DNA of 64,000 bases from Anisus vortex (GCA_949126835.1 CASBPS010000188.1:868001-932000), one strand, 5' to 3'. Positions 16,405-32,599 are shown, numbered from the stretch's first letter. Notes: a model not told the origin generated them from the sequence alone. A program made the numbers and translations.

Positions 16405-17027
16405 TGTTACGAATATCGGTCATAAATGAATGACGTAGTAAAGCATTGACCTCTTAACAAGTGCGTATCAGAGTCCAAGGCGACCAAGGTTTGACCTTTG
16501 TGCCCTGAGGGCAGTTTAAATAAAATAATTCGTCCAACCCCGTGGAAATTGGAGGATAATTCTGGATCGTAGTAATTATAGAGAAAGAGGTTAAAATGCG
16601 TATTAAGACCCTGTAGAATCTTCGATGATAGTTTTCTTTGTAAAGTCCCGACCTCCTTAAAGTTAGTTCAGTTTGAAAGTTTGTAGTGTGAAGTCGCTAT
16701 ATCGACACTTGTATATTTCATGTCATTTTATTGATACTTATGTTGCCATCAGTTGATGCATTTATTGAAAGTTTATATTGAGTCTACAATTTAAATAAAA
16801 TTGTTTATTCAACAACTGGAGTTGTTTGATCTATCGTTGTTGAGAAAGGTGTTGAAAATAATTATCACGAATATAACTACATTACTGCATAGACCTGTCA
16901 GTCAAGGAACCCCTAGCTTGGGCTACAGATTAGCAGTATCTAGAGACTTCTAATAAAGATACAATTATATTCATTGAATCCGATTTAACGAGTCGTAATA
17001 ATAGTCATCATAAAGAGGACCATAACA
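16405..17027 (+). mobile_element. Solo LTR 1 (623 bp)
   Basis: The element starts TGTTACG and ends CATAACA, which gives a 5-bp terminal inverted repeat TGTTA/TAACA and the canonical TG...CA ends. It is collinear over its full length with the LTRs of the complete element at 48577-54939, and it is flanked on both sides by satellite with a CTAT duplication. No internal element sequence is attached, so it is a product of LTR-LTR recombination. It differs from solo LTR 2 at only about three positions by eye. The neighbouring monomers (left flank GTTCTATTATACAGATC, right flank ACGTTCCTTGAATCAC) are the same as at the other two loci, so it was probably copied with the array and is not an independent insertion. 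Confidence 0.95.
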
Positions 17028-20000
17028 CTATACATATCTCACTTCACGTTCCTTGAATCACATCATCTATTCTAACATTCTATACCTATCTCACTTTACC
17101 TTCCATTAATCAATCTGTTCTAACATTCTATACATATCTCACTTCACGTTCCATGAATCGCATCATCTGTTCTAACATTCTATACATCTCTCACTTTACG
17201 TTTAATGAATCACATCAACTATTCTAACATTCTATACATATCTCACTTCACGTTTCATGAATCCATTTTTATTCTAACATTCTATACATATCTCTCTTCA
17301 TGTTCCATGAATCCATCTATTCTAACTATCTATAAATATTTCACTTAACGTTCCATGAATCACATCATCTAATATTCTATACATATCTCACTTCACGTTC
17401 CATGAATCATATCATCTATTCTAACATTCTATACATATCTCATTTCAGGTTCCATGAATCACATAATCTATTCTAACATTCTATACATATTTCACTTCAC
17501 GTTCCATGAATCACATCATCTATTCTAATATTCTATACATATCTCACTTCACGTTCTATGAATCATATCATCTATTCTATCATTTTCTTCATATCCTACT
17601 CCACGTTCCATAAATCACATTAACTATTATAACATTCTATACATATCTTACTTCACATTCCATGAATCACACCATCTATTCTAACATTCTATACATATCT
17701 CACTTCAATATCTATGAATCACACCATCTATTCTAAAATTCTATACATATCTCACTTCACGTTCCATGAATCACATAATCTATTCTAACATTCTATACAT
17801 ATCTCACTTCACGTTCCATGAATCACATCATCTATTCTAACATTCTATACATGTCTCACTTCACGTTCCATAAATCATATCATATATTCTAACTTTCTAT
17901 ACATATCTCACTTTACGTTCTTTAAATCCATCTATTCTAACATTCTATACATATCTCTCTTCACGTTCCATGAATCACATAATCTATTCTAACATTCTAT
18001 ACATATCTCACTTCAAGTTCCATGAATCATATCATCTTTTCTAACATTCTATACATATCTCACTTCACGTTCCATGAATCACATCATCTATTCTAACATT
18101 CTATACATATCTCACTTCACGTTCAATGAATCACATCATCTATTCTAACATTGTATACATATCTCACTTCACGTTCCATTAATCACACCATCTATCCTAA
18201 CATTTCATACATATCTCACATTACGTTCCATGTATCACATCATCAATTCTAACATTCTATACATGTCTCACTTCACGTTCCATGAATCATATCATTTATT
18301 CTAACTTTCTATACATATCTCACTTTACGTTCCATAAATCCATCTATTCTAACATTCTATACATATCTCTCTTCATGTTCCATGAATCCATCTATTCTAA
18401 CATTCTATACATATCTCTCTTCACGTTCCATGAATCATATCATCTATTCTAACATTCTATACATATCTCACTTCACGTTCCATGAATCGCATCATCTATT
18501 CTAACATTCTATACATATCTCACTTTACGTTCTATTAATGACATCATCTATTCTAACATACTATACTTATCTCATTTCACGTTCCATGAATCACATCATC
18601 TATTCTAACATTCTATACCTATCTCACTTTACCTTCTATTAATTCATCTATTCTAACATTCTTTACATATCTCACTTCACATTCCATGAATCGCATCATC
18701 TTTTTTTTACATTCTATACATATCTCACTTCACATTTAATGAATCACATCAAATATTCTAACATTATATACATATCTCTCTTCATGTTCCATGAATCCAT
18801 CTATTCTAACATTATATACATATCTCACTTCACGTTCCATGAATCACATCATTTTTTCGAACATTATATACATGTCAAACTTCAGGTTCCATGAATCACA
18901 TCATCTATTCTAATATTCTATACATATCTCACTTCACGTTCCATTAATCACATCATCTATTCTAACATTCTATACACATCTCAATTCACGTTCCATGAAT
19001 CACATCATCTATTACAACATTCTATAAATATCTCACATTACTTCCATGTATAACATCATCTATTCTAACAATCTATAATCATCTCACTTCACGTTCCATG
19101 AATCACATCATCTATTCTAACTTTCTATACATATCTCACTTTACGTTCCATGAATCCATCTATTCTAACATACTATACATATCTCTCTTCATGTTCCATG
19201 AATCCATCTATTCTAAAATTCTATACAATTCTCACTTCAAGTTCCATGAATCACATCATCTATTCTAACATTCTATACATACCTCACTTCACGTTCCATT
19301 AATCACATCATCTATTCTAACATTCTATTCATATCTCACTTCACGTTCAATGAATCACATCATCTATTCTAACATTGTATACATATCTCACTTCACGTTA
19401 CATGAATCACACCATCTATCCTAACATTCCATACATATCTCACATTACTTCCATGTATTACATCATCTATTCTAACAATCTATACTCATCTCACTTCACG
19501 TTCCATGAATCACATCATCTATTCTAACTTTCTATACATATCTCACTTTACGTTCCATGAATCCATCTATTCTAACATTCTATACATATCCCACTTCACG
19601 TCCATGATTCCATCAATTCTAACATTCTATACATATCTCACTTCATGTTCCTTAAATCGCATCATGTATTCTAACATTCTATACATATCTCACTTCACGT
19701 TAAATGAATCAAATCATCTATTCTAACTTTCTATACATATCTCACTTCACTTTCCATAAATCACACCATCTATTCTGACATTTCATAAAAATATCACTTC
19801 ACGTTCCATGAATGACATCATCAATTCCAACATTCTATACATGTCTCACTTTACGTTCCATGAATAACATCATATATTCTAACATTCTATACATATTTTA
19901 CTTCACGTTTCATGAATCACATCATCTCTTCTAACTTTCTATACATATCTCACTTCACGTTCCTTTAATCCATCTATTCTAACATTCTATACATATCTCC

Positions 20001-22426
20001 CTTCTAGTTCCATGAATCGCATCATCTATTCTAAAATTCTATACTTATCTCACTTCACGTTTAATGAATCACATCATTTATTCTAACATTCTATACATAT
20101 CTCTCTTCATGTTCCATGAATCCATCTATTCTAACATTCTATACATATCCCACTTCACGTCCATGATTCCATTTTTTCTAACATTCTATACATATCTCAA
20201 TTCATGTTCCATTAATCGCATCATCTATTCTAACATTCTATACATATCTCACTTCACGTTAAATGAATCACATCATCTATTCTAACATTGTATACATATC
20301 TCACTTCACGTTCCATTAATCACACCATCTATCCTAACATTTCATACATATCTCACATTACGTTCCATGCATCACATCATCAATTCTAACATTCTATACT
20401 CATCTCATTTCACGTTCCATGAATGACATCATCTATTCTAACATTCTATACATGTCTCACTTCACGTTCTATGAATCATATCATTTATTCTAACTTTCTA
20501 TACATATCTCACTTTACGTTCCATAAATCCATCTATTCTAACATTCTATACATATCTCTCTTCATGTTCCATGAATCCATCTATTCTAACATTCTATACA
20601 TATCTCTCTTCACGTTCCATGAATCATATCATCTATTCTAACATTCTATACATATCTCACTTCACGTTCCATGAATCGCATCATCTATTCTAACATTCTA
20701 TACATATCTCACTTCAAGTTCTATTAATGACATCATCTATTCTAACATTCTATACTTATCTCATTTCACGTTCCATGAATCACATCATCTATTCTAACAT
20801 TCTATACCTATCTCACTTTACCTTCCATTAATTCATCTATTCTAACATTCTTTACATATCTCACTTCACATTCCATGAATCGCATCATCTATTTTTACAT
20901 TCTATACATATCTCACTTCACATTTAATGAATCACATCAAATATTCTAACATATACATATCTCTCTTCATGTTCCATGAATCCATCTATTCTAACATTCT
21001 ATACATATCTCACTTCACGTTCCATGAATCACATCATCTTTTCGAACATTCTATACATGTCAAACTTCAGGTTCCATGAATCACATCATCTAATCTAATA
21101 TTCTATACATATCTCACTTCACGTTCCATTAATCACATCATCTATTCTAACATTCTATACACATCTCAATTCATTTTCCATGAATCACATCATCTATTAT
21201 AACATTCTATTCATATCTCACATTACTTCCATGTATAACATCATCTATTCTAACAATCTATACTTATCTCACTTCACGTTCTATGAATCACATCATCTAT
21301 TCTAACTTTCGATACATATCTCACTTTACGTTCCATGAATCCATCTATTCTAACATACTATACATATCTCTCTTTATGTTCCATGAATCCATCTATTCTA
21401 AAATTCTATACAATTCTCACTTCAAGTTCCATGAATCACATCATCTATTCTAACATTCTATACATATCTCAACTCACGTTCCATTAATCACATCATCTAT
21501 TCTAACATTCTATACATATCTCACTTCACGTTCCATGAATCACATCATCTATTTTAACATTCTATACATATCTCACTTCACGTTCCATGAATCCATCTAT
21601 TCTAACATTCTATACACATCCCACTTCACGTTCCAAAAATCACATTAACTATTCTTACATTCTATACATATCTCACTTCACGTTCCATTAATCGCACCAT
21701 CTATTCTAACATTCTATACATATCTCACTTCACGTTAAATGAATCAAATAATCTATTCTAACATTCTATACATATCTCACTTCACGTTCCATAAATCACA
21801 CCATCTATTCTGACATTTCATAATATCACTTCACGTTCCATGAATCACATCATCAATTCCAACATTCAATACATGTCTCACTTTACGTTCCATGAATCAC
21901 ATCATATATTCTAACATTCTATACATATTTCACTTCACGTTCCATGAATCACATCATCACTTCTAACTTTCTATACATATCTCACTTCACGTTCCATGCA
22001 TCCATCTATTCTAACATTCTATACATATCTCACTTCACGTTCCTTTTAGCCATCTATTCTAACATTCTATACATATCTCACTTCACGTTCAATGAATAAA
22101 ATCATCTATTCTAACATTCTATACATGTCTTACTTCACGTTCCATGAATCATATCATCTATTCTAACTTTCTATACATATCTCACATTACGTTCCATAAA
22201 TCCATCTATTCTAACAATCTATACATATCTCTCTTCATGTTCCATGAATCCATCTATTCTAACATTCAATACATATCTCACTTCACGTTCCATGAATCAT
22301 ATCATCTATTCTAACATTCTATACATATCCCACTTCACGTTCCATGAATCGCATCATCTATTCTAACATTCTATACATATCTCACTTCACGTTCTATTAT
22401 ACAGATCATCTATTCTAACATTCTAT
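17028..22426 (+). repeat. Satellite array, block 2
   Basis: The monomer family and orientation are the same as in block 1. The sequence from about 17028 to 18000 matches that after solo LTR 2 at an offset of 6022 bp (marker TATCTATGAATCACACC at 17709 and 23731). The sequence from about 14700 to 15650 matches about 21040-21990 at an offset near 6339. The roughly 317-bp difference between the offsets reflects a run of monomers present at about 15680-16060 but missing from the second copy near 22080. No gene is seen. Confidence 0.97.
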
Positions 22427-23049
22427 TGTTACGAATATCGGTCATAAATGAATGACGTAGTAAAGCATTGACCTCTTAACAAGTGCGTATCAGAGTCCAA
22501 GGCGACCAAGGTTTGACCTTTGTGCCCTGAGGGCAGTTTAAATAAAATAATTCGTCCAACCCCGTGGAAATTGGAGGATAATTCTGGATCGTAGTAATTA
22601 TAGAGAAAGAGGTTAAAATGCGTATTAAGACCCTGTAGAATCTTCGATGATAGTTTTCTTTGTAAAGTCCCCACCTCCTTAAAGTTAGTTCAGTTTGAAA
22701 GTTTGTAGTGTAAAGTCGCTATATCGACACTTGTATATTTCATGTCATTTTATTGATACTTATGTTGCCATCAGTTGATGCATTTATTGAAAGTTTATAT
22801 TGAGTCTACAATTTAAATAAAATTGTTTATTCAACAACTGGAGTTGTTTGATCTATCGTTGTTGAGAAAGGTGTTGAAAATAATTATCTCGAATATAACT
22901 ACATTACTGCATAGACCTGTCAGTCAAGGAACCCCTAGCTTGGGCTACAGATTAGCAGTATCTAGAGACTTCTAATAAAGATACAATTATATTCATTGAA
23001 TCCGATTTAACGAGTCGTAATAATAGTCATCATAAAGAGGACCATAACA
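22427..23049 (+). mobile_element. Solo LTR 2 (623 bp)
   Basis: This LTR has TGTTACG...CATAACA ends and CTAT duplications at 22423-22426 and 23050-23053. It is almost identical to solo LTR 1; visible differences are CCCC for CCCG, GTGTAAAG for GTGTGAAG and ATCTCG for ATCACG. Both solos read TTGAAAATAATT where both LTRs of the full element read TTGAAGATAATT. The flanking satellite matches that of solo LTR 1 monomer by monomer, so the two solos are copies within a roughly 6.0-6.3 kb duplicated segment. A minus-strand 81-codon frame inside it (22429-22674, GTG start) is not supported as a gene. Confidence 0.95.
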
Positions 23050-24519
23050 CTATACATATCTCACTTCACGTTCCTTGAATCACATCATCTATTCTAACAT
23101 TCTATACCTCTCTCACTTTACCTTCCATTAATCAATCTGTTCTAACATTCTATACATATCTCACTTCACGTTCCATGAATCGCATCATCTGTTCTAACAT
23201 TCTATACATCTCTCACTATACGTTTAATGAATCACATCAACTATTCTAACATTCTATACATATCTCACTTCACGTTTCATGAATCCATTTTTATTCTAAC
23301 ATTCTATACATATCTCTCTTCATGTTCCATGAATCCATCTATTCTAACTATCTATAAATATTTCACTTAACGTTCCATGAATCACATCATCTAATATTCT
23401 ATACATATCTCACTTCACGTTCCATGAATCATATCATCTATTCTAACATTCTATACATATCTCATTTCAGGTTCCATGAATCACATAATCTATTCTAACA
23501 TTCTATACATATTTCACTTCACGTTCCATGAATCACATCATCTATTCTAATATTCTATACATATCTCACTTCACGTTCCATGAATCATATCATCTATTCT
23601 ATCATTTTCTTCATATCCTACTTCACGTTCCATAAATCACATTAACTATTATAACATTCTATACATATCTTACTTCACATTCCATGAATCACACCATCTA
23701 TTCTAACATTCTATACATATCTCACTTCAATATCTATGAATCACACCATCTATTCTAAAATTCTATACATATCTCACTTCACGTTCCATGAATCACATCA
23801 TCTATTCTAACATTCTATACATATCTCACTTCAAGTTCCATGAATCACGTCAACTATTCTAACATTCTATACATGTCTCACTTCACGTTCCATGAATCAC
23901 ATCATCTATTCTAACATTCTATACATGTCTCACTTCACGTTCCATAAATCATATCATCTATTCTAACTTTCTATACATATCTCACTTTACGTTCTTTAAA
24001 TCCATCTATTCTAACATTCTATACATATCTCTCTTCACGTTCCATGAATCACATAATCTATTCTAACATTCTATACATATCTCACTTCAAGTTCCATGAA
24101 TCATATCATCTTTCTAACATTCTATACATATCTCACTTCACGTTCCATGAATCACATCATCTATTCTAACATTCTATACATATCTCACTTCACGTTCTAT
24201 TAATCACATCATCTATTCTAACATTCTATACAAATCTCACTTCACGTTCCATGAATCACATCATCTATTCTAACATTCTATACATCTCTTACTTCACGTT
24301 TAATGAATCACATCAACTATTCTAACATTATATACATATCTCTCTTCATGTTCCATGAATCCATCTATTCTAACATTCTATACATATCTCACTTCACGTT
24401 CCATGAATCACATAATCTATTCTAACATTATATACATGTCTCACTTCAGGTTCCATGAATCACATCATCTATTCTAATATTCTATACATATCTCACTTCA
24501 CGTTCCAAGAATCACATCA

Positions 24520-27500
24520 TCTATTCTAACATTCTATACACATCTCACTTCAGTTTCCATGAATCACATCATCTATTCTAAAATTCTATACATATCTCAC
24601 TTCAAGTTCCATGAATCACATCATCTATTCTAACCTTCTATACTTATCTCACTTCACGTTCCATTAATCACAACATCTATTCTAACATTCTATTCATATC
24701 TCACTTCACGTTCAATGAATCACATCATCTATTCTAACATTGTATACATATCTCACTTCACGTTCCATTAATCACACCATCTATCCTAACATTTCATACA
24801 TATCTCACATTACGTTCCATGTATCACATCATCAATTCTAACATTCTATACTCATCTCATTTCACGTTCCATGAATCACATCATCTATTCTAACATTCTA
24901 TACATGTTCCACTTCACGTTCCATGAATCATATCTTTTATTCTAACTTTCTATACATATCTCACTTTACGTTCCATAAATCCATCTATTCTAACATTCTA
25001 TACATATCTCTCTTCATGTTCCATGAATCCATTTATTCTAACATTCTATACATATCTCTCTTCACGTTCCATGAATCATATCATCTATTCTAACATTCTA
25101 TACATATCTCACTTCACGTTCCATGAATCGCATCATCTATTCTAACATTCTATACATATCTCACTTTACGTTCTATTAATGACATCATCTATTCTAACAT
25201 TCTATACTTATCTCATTTCACGTTCCATGAATCACATCATCTATTCTAAAATTCTATACCTATCTCACTTTACCTTCTATTAATTCATCTATTCTAACAT
25301 TCTTTACATATCTCACTTCACATTCCATGAATCGCATCATCTTTTTTTACATTCTATACATATCTCACTTCACATTTAATGAATCACATCAAATATTCTA
25401 ACATTATATACATATCTCTCTTCATGTTCCATGAATCCATCTATTCTAACATTATATACATATTTCACTTCACGTTCCATGAATCACATCATTTTTTCGA
25501 ACATTCTATACATGTCAAACTTCAGGTTTCATGAATCACATCATCTATTCTAATATTCTATACATATCCCACTTCACGTTCCATTAATCACATCATCTAT
25601 TCTAACATTCTATACACATCTCAATTCACGTTCCATGAATCACATCATCTATTACAACATTCTATACATATCTCACATTACTTCCATGTATAACATCATC
25701 TATTCTAACAATCTATAATCATCTCACTTCACGTTCCATCAATCACATCATCTATTCTAACTTTCTATACATATCTCACTTTACGTTCCATGAATCCATC
25801 TATTCTAACATACTATACATATCTCTCTTCATGTTCCATGAATCCATCTATTCTAAAATTCTATACAATTCTCACTTCAAGTTCCATGAATCACATCATC
25901 TATTCTAACATTCTATACATACCTCACTTCACGTTCCATTAATCACATCATCTATTCTAACATTCTATTCATATCTCACTTCACGTTCAATGAATCACAT
26001 CATCTATTCTAACATTGTATACATATCTCACTTCACGTTCCATGAATCACACCATCTATCCTAACATTCCATACATATCTCACATTACTTCCATGTATTA
26101 CATCATCTATTCTAACAATCTATACTCATCTCACTTCACGTTCCATGAATCACATCATCTATTCTAACTTTCTATACATATCTCACTTTACGTTCCATGA
26201 ATCCATCTATTCTAACATTCTATACATATCCCACTTCACGTCCATGATTCCATCAATTCTAACATTCTATACATATCTCACTTCATGTTCCTTTAATCGC
26301 ATCATGTATTCTAACATTCTATACATATCTCACTTCACGTTAAATGAATCAAATCATCTATTCTAACATTCTATACATATCTCACTTCACTTTCCATAAA
26401 TCACACCATCTATTCTGACATTTCATAAAAATATCACTTCACGTTCCATGAATCACATCATCTATTCTAACATTCTATACACATCTCACTTCAGTTTCCA
26501 TGAATCACATCATCTATTCTAAAATTCTATACATATCTCACTTCAAGTTCCATGAATCACATCATCTATTCTAACCTTCTATACTTATCTCACTTCACGT
26601 TCCATTAATCACAACATCTATTCTAACATTCTATTCATATCTCACTTCACGTTCAATGAATCACATCATCTATTCTAACATTGTATACATATCTCACTTC
26701 ACGTTCCATTAATCACACCATCTATCCTAACATTTCATACATATCTCACATTACGTTCCATGTATCACATCATCAATTCTAACATTCTATACTCATCTCA
26801 TTTCACGTTCCATGAATCACATCATCTATTCTAACATTCTATACATGTTCCACTTCACGTTCCATGAATCATATCTTTTATTCTAACTTTCTATACATAT
26901 CTCACTTTACGTTCCATAAATCCATCTATTCTAACATTCTATACATATCTCTCTTCATGTTCCATGAATCCATCTATTCTAACATTCTATACATATCTCT
27001 CTTCACGTTCCATGAATCATATCATCTATTCTAACATTCTATACATATCTCACTTCACGTTCCATGAATCGCATCATCTATTCTAACATTCTATACATAT
27101 CTCACTTTACGTTCTATTAATGACATCATCTATTCTAACATTCTATACTTATCTCATTTCACGTTCCATGAATCACATCATCTATTCTAAAATTCTATAC
27201 CTATCTCACTTTACCTTCTATTAATTCATCTATTCTAACATTCTTTACATATCTCACTTCACATTCCATGAATCGCATCATCTTTTTTTACATTCTATAC
27301 ATATCTCACTTCACATTTAATGAATCACATCAAATATTCTAACATTATATACATATCTCTCTTCATGTTCCATGAATCCATCTATTCTAACATTATATAC
27401 ATATTTCACTTCACGTTCCATGAATCACATCATTTTTTCGAACATTCTATACATGTCAAACTTCAGGTTTCATGAATCACATCATCTATTCTAATATTCT

Positions 27501-28401
27501 ATACATATCCCACTTCACGTTCCATTAATCACATCATCTATTCTAACATTCTATACACATCTCAATTCACGTTCCATGAATCACATCATCTATTACAACA
27601 TTCTATACATATCTCACATTACTTCCATGTATAACATCATCTATTCTAACAATCTATAATCATCTCACTTCACGTTCCATCAATCACATCATCTATTCTA
27701 ACTTTCTATACATATCTCACTTTACGTTCCATGAATCCATCTATTCTAACATACTATACATATCTCTCTTCATGTTCCATGAATCCATCTATTCTAAAAT
27801 TCTATACAATTCTCACTTCAAGTTCCATGAATCACATCATCTATTCTAACATTCTATACATACCTCACTTCACGTTCCATTAATCACATCATCTATTCTA
27901 ACATTCTATTCATATCTCACTTCACGTTCAATGAATCACATCATCTATTCTAACATTGTATACATATCTCACTTCACGTTCCATGAATCACACCATCTAT
28001 CCTAACATTCCATACATATCTCACATTACTTCCATGTATTACATCATCTATTCTAACAATCTATACTCATCTCACTTCACGTTCCATGAATCACATCATC
28101 TATTCTAACTTTCTATACATATCTCACTTTACGTTCCATGAATCCATCTATTCTAACATTCTATACATATCCCACTTCACGTCCATGATTCCATCAATTC
28201 TAACATTCTATACATATCTCACTTCATGTTCCTTTAATCGCATCATGTATTCTAACATTCTATACATATCTCACTTCACGTTAAATGAATCAAATCATCT
28301 ATTCTAACATTCTATACATATCTCACTTCACTTTCCATAAATCACACCATCTATTCTGACATTTCATAAAAATATCACTTCACGTTCCATGAATGACATC
28401 A
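24520..28401 (+). repeat. Near-identical 1941-bp tandem duplication
   Basis: About 24520-26460 and 26461-28401 match at a constant offset of 1941 bp. Shared private variants include CAGTTTCCATGAATC (24551 and 26492), TTCAGGTTTCATGAATC and CATGTTCCTTTAATCGC. Very few differences were noticed (for example ATTTATTC versus ATCTATTC near 25030 and 26970), which makes this one of the youngest-looking duplications in the window. Boundaries are approximate. Confidence 0.8.
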
Positions 28402-31400
28402 TCAATTCCAACATTCTATACATGTCTCACTTTACGTTCCATGAATAACATCATATATTCTAACATTCTATACATATTTTACTTCACGTTCCATGAATCA
28501 CATCATCTCTTCTAACTTTCTATACATATCTCACTTCACGTTCCTTTAATCCATCTATTCTAACATTCTATACATATCTCCCTTCTAGTTCCATGAATCG
28601 CATCATCTATTCTAACATTCTATACTTATCTCACTTCACGTTTAATGAATCACATCATTTATTCTAACATTCTATACATATCTCTCTTCATGTTCCATGA
28701 ATCCATCTATTCTAACATTCTATACATATCCCACTTCACGTCCATGATTCCATTTTTTCTAACATTCTATACATATCTCAATTCATGTTCCATTAATCGC
28801 ATCATCTATTCTAACATTCTATACATATCTCACTTCACGTTAAATGAATCACATCATCTATTCTAACATTCTATACATATCTCACTTCACGTTCCATGAA
28901 TCACACCGTCTATCCTAACATTCCATACATATCTCACATTACGTTCCATGTATCACATCATCAATTCTAACATTCTATACATATCTCACTTCACGTTCCA
29001 TGAATCGCATCATCTATTCTAACATTCTATACATATCTCACTTCACGTTCTATTAATCACATCATCTATTCTAACATTCTATACATATCTCACTTCACGT
29101 TCCATTAATCACAACATCTATTCTAACATTCTATTCATATCTCACTTCACGTTCAATGAATCACATCATCTATTTTAACATTGTATACATATCTCACTTC
29201 ACGTTCCATTAATCACACCATCTATCCTAACATTTCATACATATCTCACATTACGTTCCATGTATCACATCATCCATTCTAACATTCTATACTCATCTCA
29301 TTTCACGTTCCATGAATCACATCATCTATTCTAACATTCTATACATGTCTCACTTCACGTTCCATGAATCATATCATTTATTCTAACTTTCTATACATAT
29401 CTCACTTTACGTTCCATAAATCTATCTATTCTAACATTCTATACATATCTCTCTTCATGTTCCATGAATCCATCTATTCTAACATTCTATACATATCTCT
29501 TTTCACGTTCCATGAATCATATCATCTATTCTAACATTCTATACATATCTCACTTCACGTTCCATGAATCGCATCATCTATTCTAACATTCTATACATAT
29601 CTCACTTCACGTTCTATTAATCACATCATCTATTCTAACATTCTATACATATCTCACTTCACGTTCCATGAATCACATCATCTATTCTAACATTCTATAC
29701 ATATCTCACTTCACATTTAATGAATCACATCAAATATTCTAAGATTATATACATATCTCTCTTCACGTTCCATGAATCGCATCATCTATTCTAACATTCT
29801 ATACATATCTCACTTCACGTTCCATGAATCGCATCATCTATTCTAACATTCTATACATATCTCACTTCACGTTCTATTAATCACATCATCTATTCTAACT
29901 CTCTTTACATATCTCACTTCACATTCCATGAATCGCATCATCTATTCTAACATTCTATACATATCTCACTTCACATTTAATGAATCACATCAAATATTCT
30001 AACATTATATACATATCTCTCTTCATGTTCCATGAATCCATCTATTCTAACATTCTATACATATCTCACTTCACGTTCCATGAATACATCATCATTTCGA
30101 ACATTCTATACATATCTCACTTCACGTTCCAAAAATCACACCATTCTAACCTTCTATACATATCTCACTTCACGTTCCATGAATCACATCATCTATTCTA
30201 ACATTCTATACATGTCAAACTTCAGGTTCCATGAATCACATCATCTATTCTAATATTCTATACATATCACACTTCACGCTCCATTAATCACATCATCTAT
30301 TCTAACATTCTATACACATCTCAATTCACGTTCCATGAATCACATCATCTATTATAACATTCTATACATATCTAACTTCACGTTGCATTAATCCATCTAT
30401 TCTAACATACTATACATATCTCTCTTCATTTTCCATGAATCCATCTATTCTAACAATCTATACTTATTTCACTTCACGTTCCATGAATCACATCATCTAT
30501 TCTAACATTATATACATATCTCTCTTCATGTTCCATGAATCCATCTATTCTAAAATTCTATACAATTCTCACTTCAAGTTCCATGAATCACATCATCTAT
30601 TCTAACATTCTATACATATCTCACTTCACGTTCCATTAATCACATCATCTATTCTAACATTCTATTCATATCTCACTTCACGTTCAATGAATAACATCAT
30701 CTATTCTAACATTGTATACATATCTCACTTCACGTTCCATGAATCACACCATCTATCCTAACATTCCATACATATCTCACATTACTTCCATGTATTACAT
30801 CATCTATTCTAACAATCTATACTCATCTCACTTCACGTTTTATGAATCACATCATCTATTCTAACTTTCTATACATATCTCACTTTACGTTCCATGAATC
30901 CATCTATTCTAACATTCTATACATATCCCACTTCACGTCCATGATTCCATTTATTCTAACATTCTATACATATCTCAATTTATGTTCCATTAATCGCATC
31001 ATCTATTCTAACATTCTATACATATCTCACTTCACGTTAAATGAATCACATCATCTATTCTAACATTCTATACATATCTCACTTTACGTTCCATGAATCA
31101 CACCATCTATCCTAACATTCCATACATATCTCACATTACGTTCCATGTATCACATCATCAATTCTAACATTCTATACTCATCTCATTTCACGTTCCATGA
31201 ATCACATCATCTATTCTAACATTCTATACATGTCTCACTTCACGTTCCATGAATCATATCATTTATTCAAACTTTTTATACATATCTCACTTTACGTTCC
31301 ATAAATCCATCTATTCTAACATTCTATACATATCTCTCTTCATGTTCCATGAATCCATCTATTCTAACATTCTATACATATCTCTCTTCACGTTCCATGA

Positions 31401-32599
31401 ATCATATCATCTATTCTAACATTCTATACATATCTCACTTCACGTTCTATTAATCACATCATCTATTCTAACATTCTATACATATCTCACTTCACGTTCT
31501 ATTAATCACATCATCTATTCTAACATTCTATACATATCTCACTTCACGTTCCATGAATCGCATCATCTATTCTAACATTCTATACATATCTCACTTCACA
31601 TTTAATGAATCACATCAAATATTCTAACATTATATACATATCTCTCTTCATGTTCCATGAATCCATCTATTCTAACATTCTATACATATCTCACTTCACG
31701 TTCAATGAATCAAATCATCTATTCGAACATTCTATACATATCTCACTTCACGTTCCAAAAATCACACCATTCTAAACTTTTATACATATCTCACTTCACG
31801 TTCCATGAATCACATCATCTATTCTAACATTCTATACATGTCTCACTTCAGGTTCCATTAATCACATCATCTATTCTAATATTCTATACATATCTCACTT
31901 CACGTTCCATGAATCACATCATCTATTCTAACATTCTATACACATCTCACTTCACGTTCCATGAATCACATCATCTATTATAACATTCTATACATATCTA
32001 ACTTCACGTTCCATGAATCCATCTATTCTAACATACTATACATATCTCTCTTCATGTTCCATGAATCCATCTATTCTAACAATCTATACATATTTCACTT
32101 CACGTTCCATGAATCAAATCATCTATTCTAACATTCTATACATATCTCACTTCACTTTCCATAAATCACACCATCTATTCTGACATTTCATAAAAATATC
32201 ACTTCACGTTCCATGAATGACATCATCAATTCCAACATTCTATACATGTCTCACTTTACGTTCCATGAATAACATCATATATTCTAACATTCTATACATA
32301 TTTTACTTCACGTTCCATGAATCACATCATCTCTTCTAACTTTCTATACATATCTCACTTCACGTTCCTTTAATCCATCTATTCTAACATTCTATACATA
32401 TCTCCCTTCTAGTTCCATGAATCGCATCATCTATTCTAACATTCTATACTTATCTCACTTCACGTTTAATGAATCACATCATTTATTCTAACATTCTTTA
32501 CATATCTCTCTTCATGTTCCATGAATCCATCTATTCTAACATTCTATACATATCCCACTTCACGTCCATGATTCCATTTTTTCTAACATTCTATACATA

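Noticed and set aside
22429..22674. 81-codon minus-strand ORF in the LTR, also at 48579-48824 and 54318-54563
   Set aside because: It repeats only because the LTR repeats. It would start at GTG, the equivalent frame in solo LTR 1 lacks that codon, and the product matches no family I recognise.
16405..23049. Solo LTRs as two independent insertions
   Set aside because: Identical insertion base, identical target duplication, matching flanks over hundreds of bases and only about three differences indicate copying of one locus.
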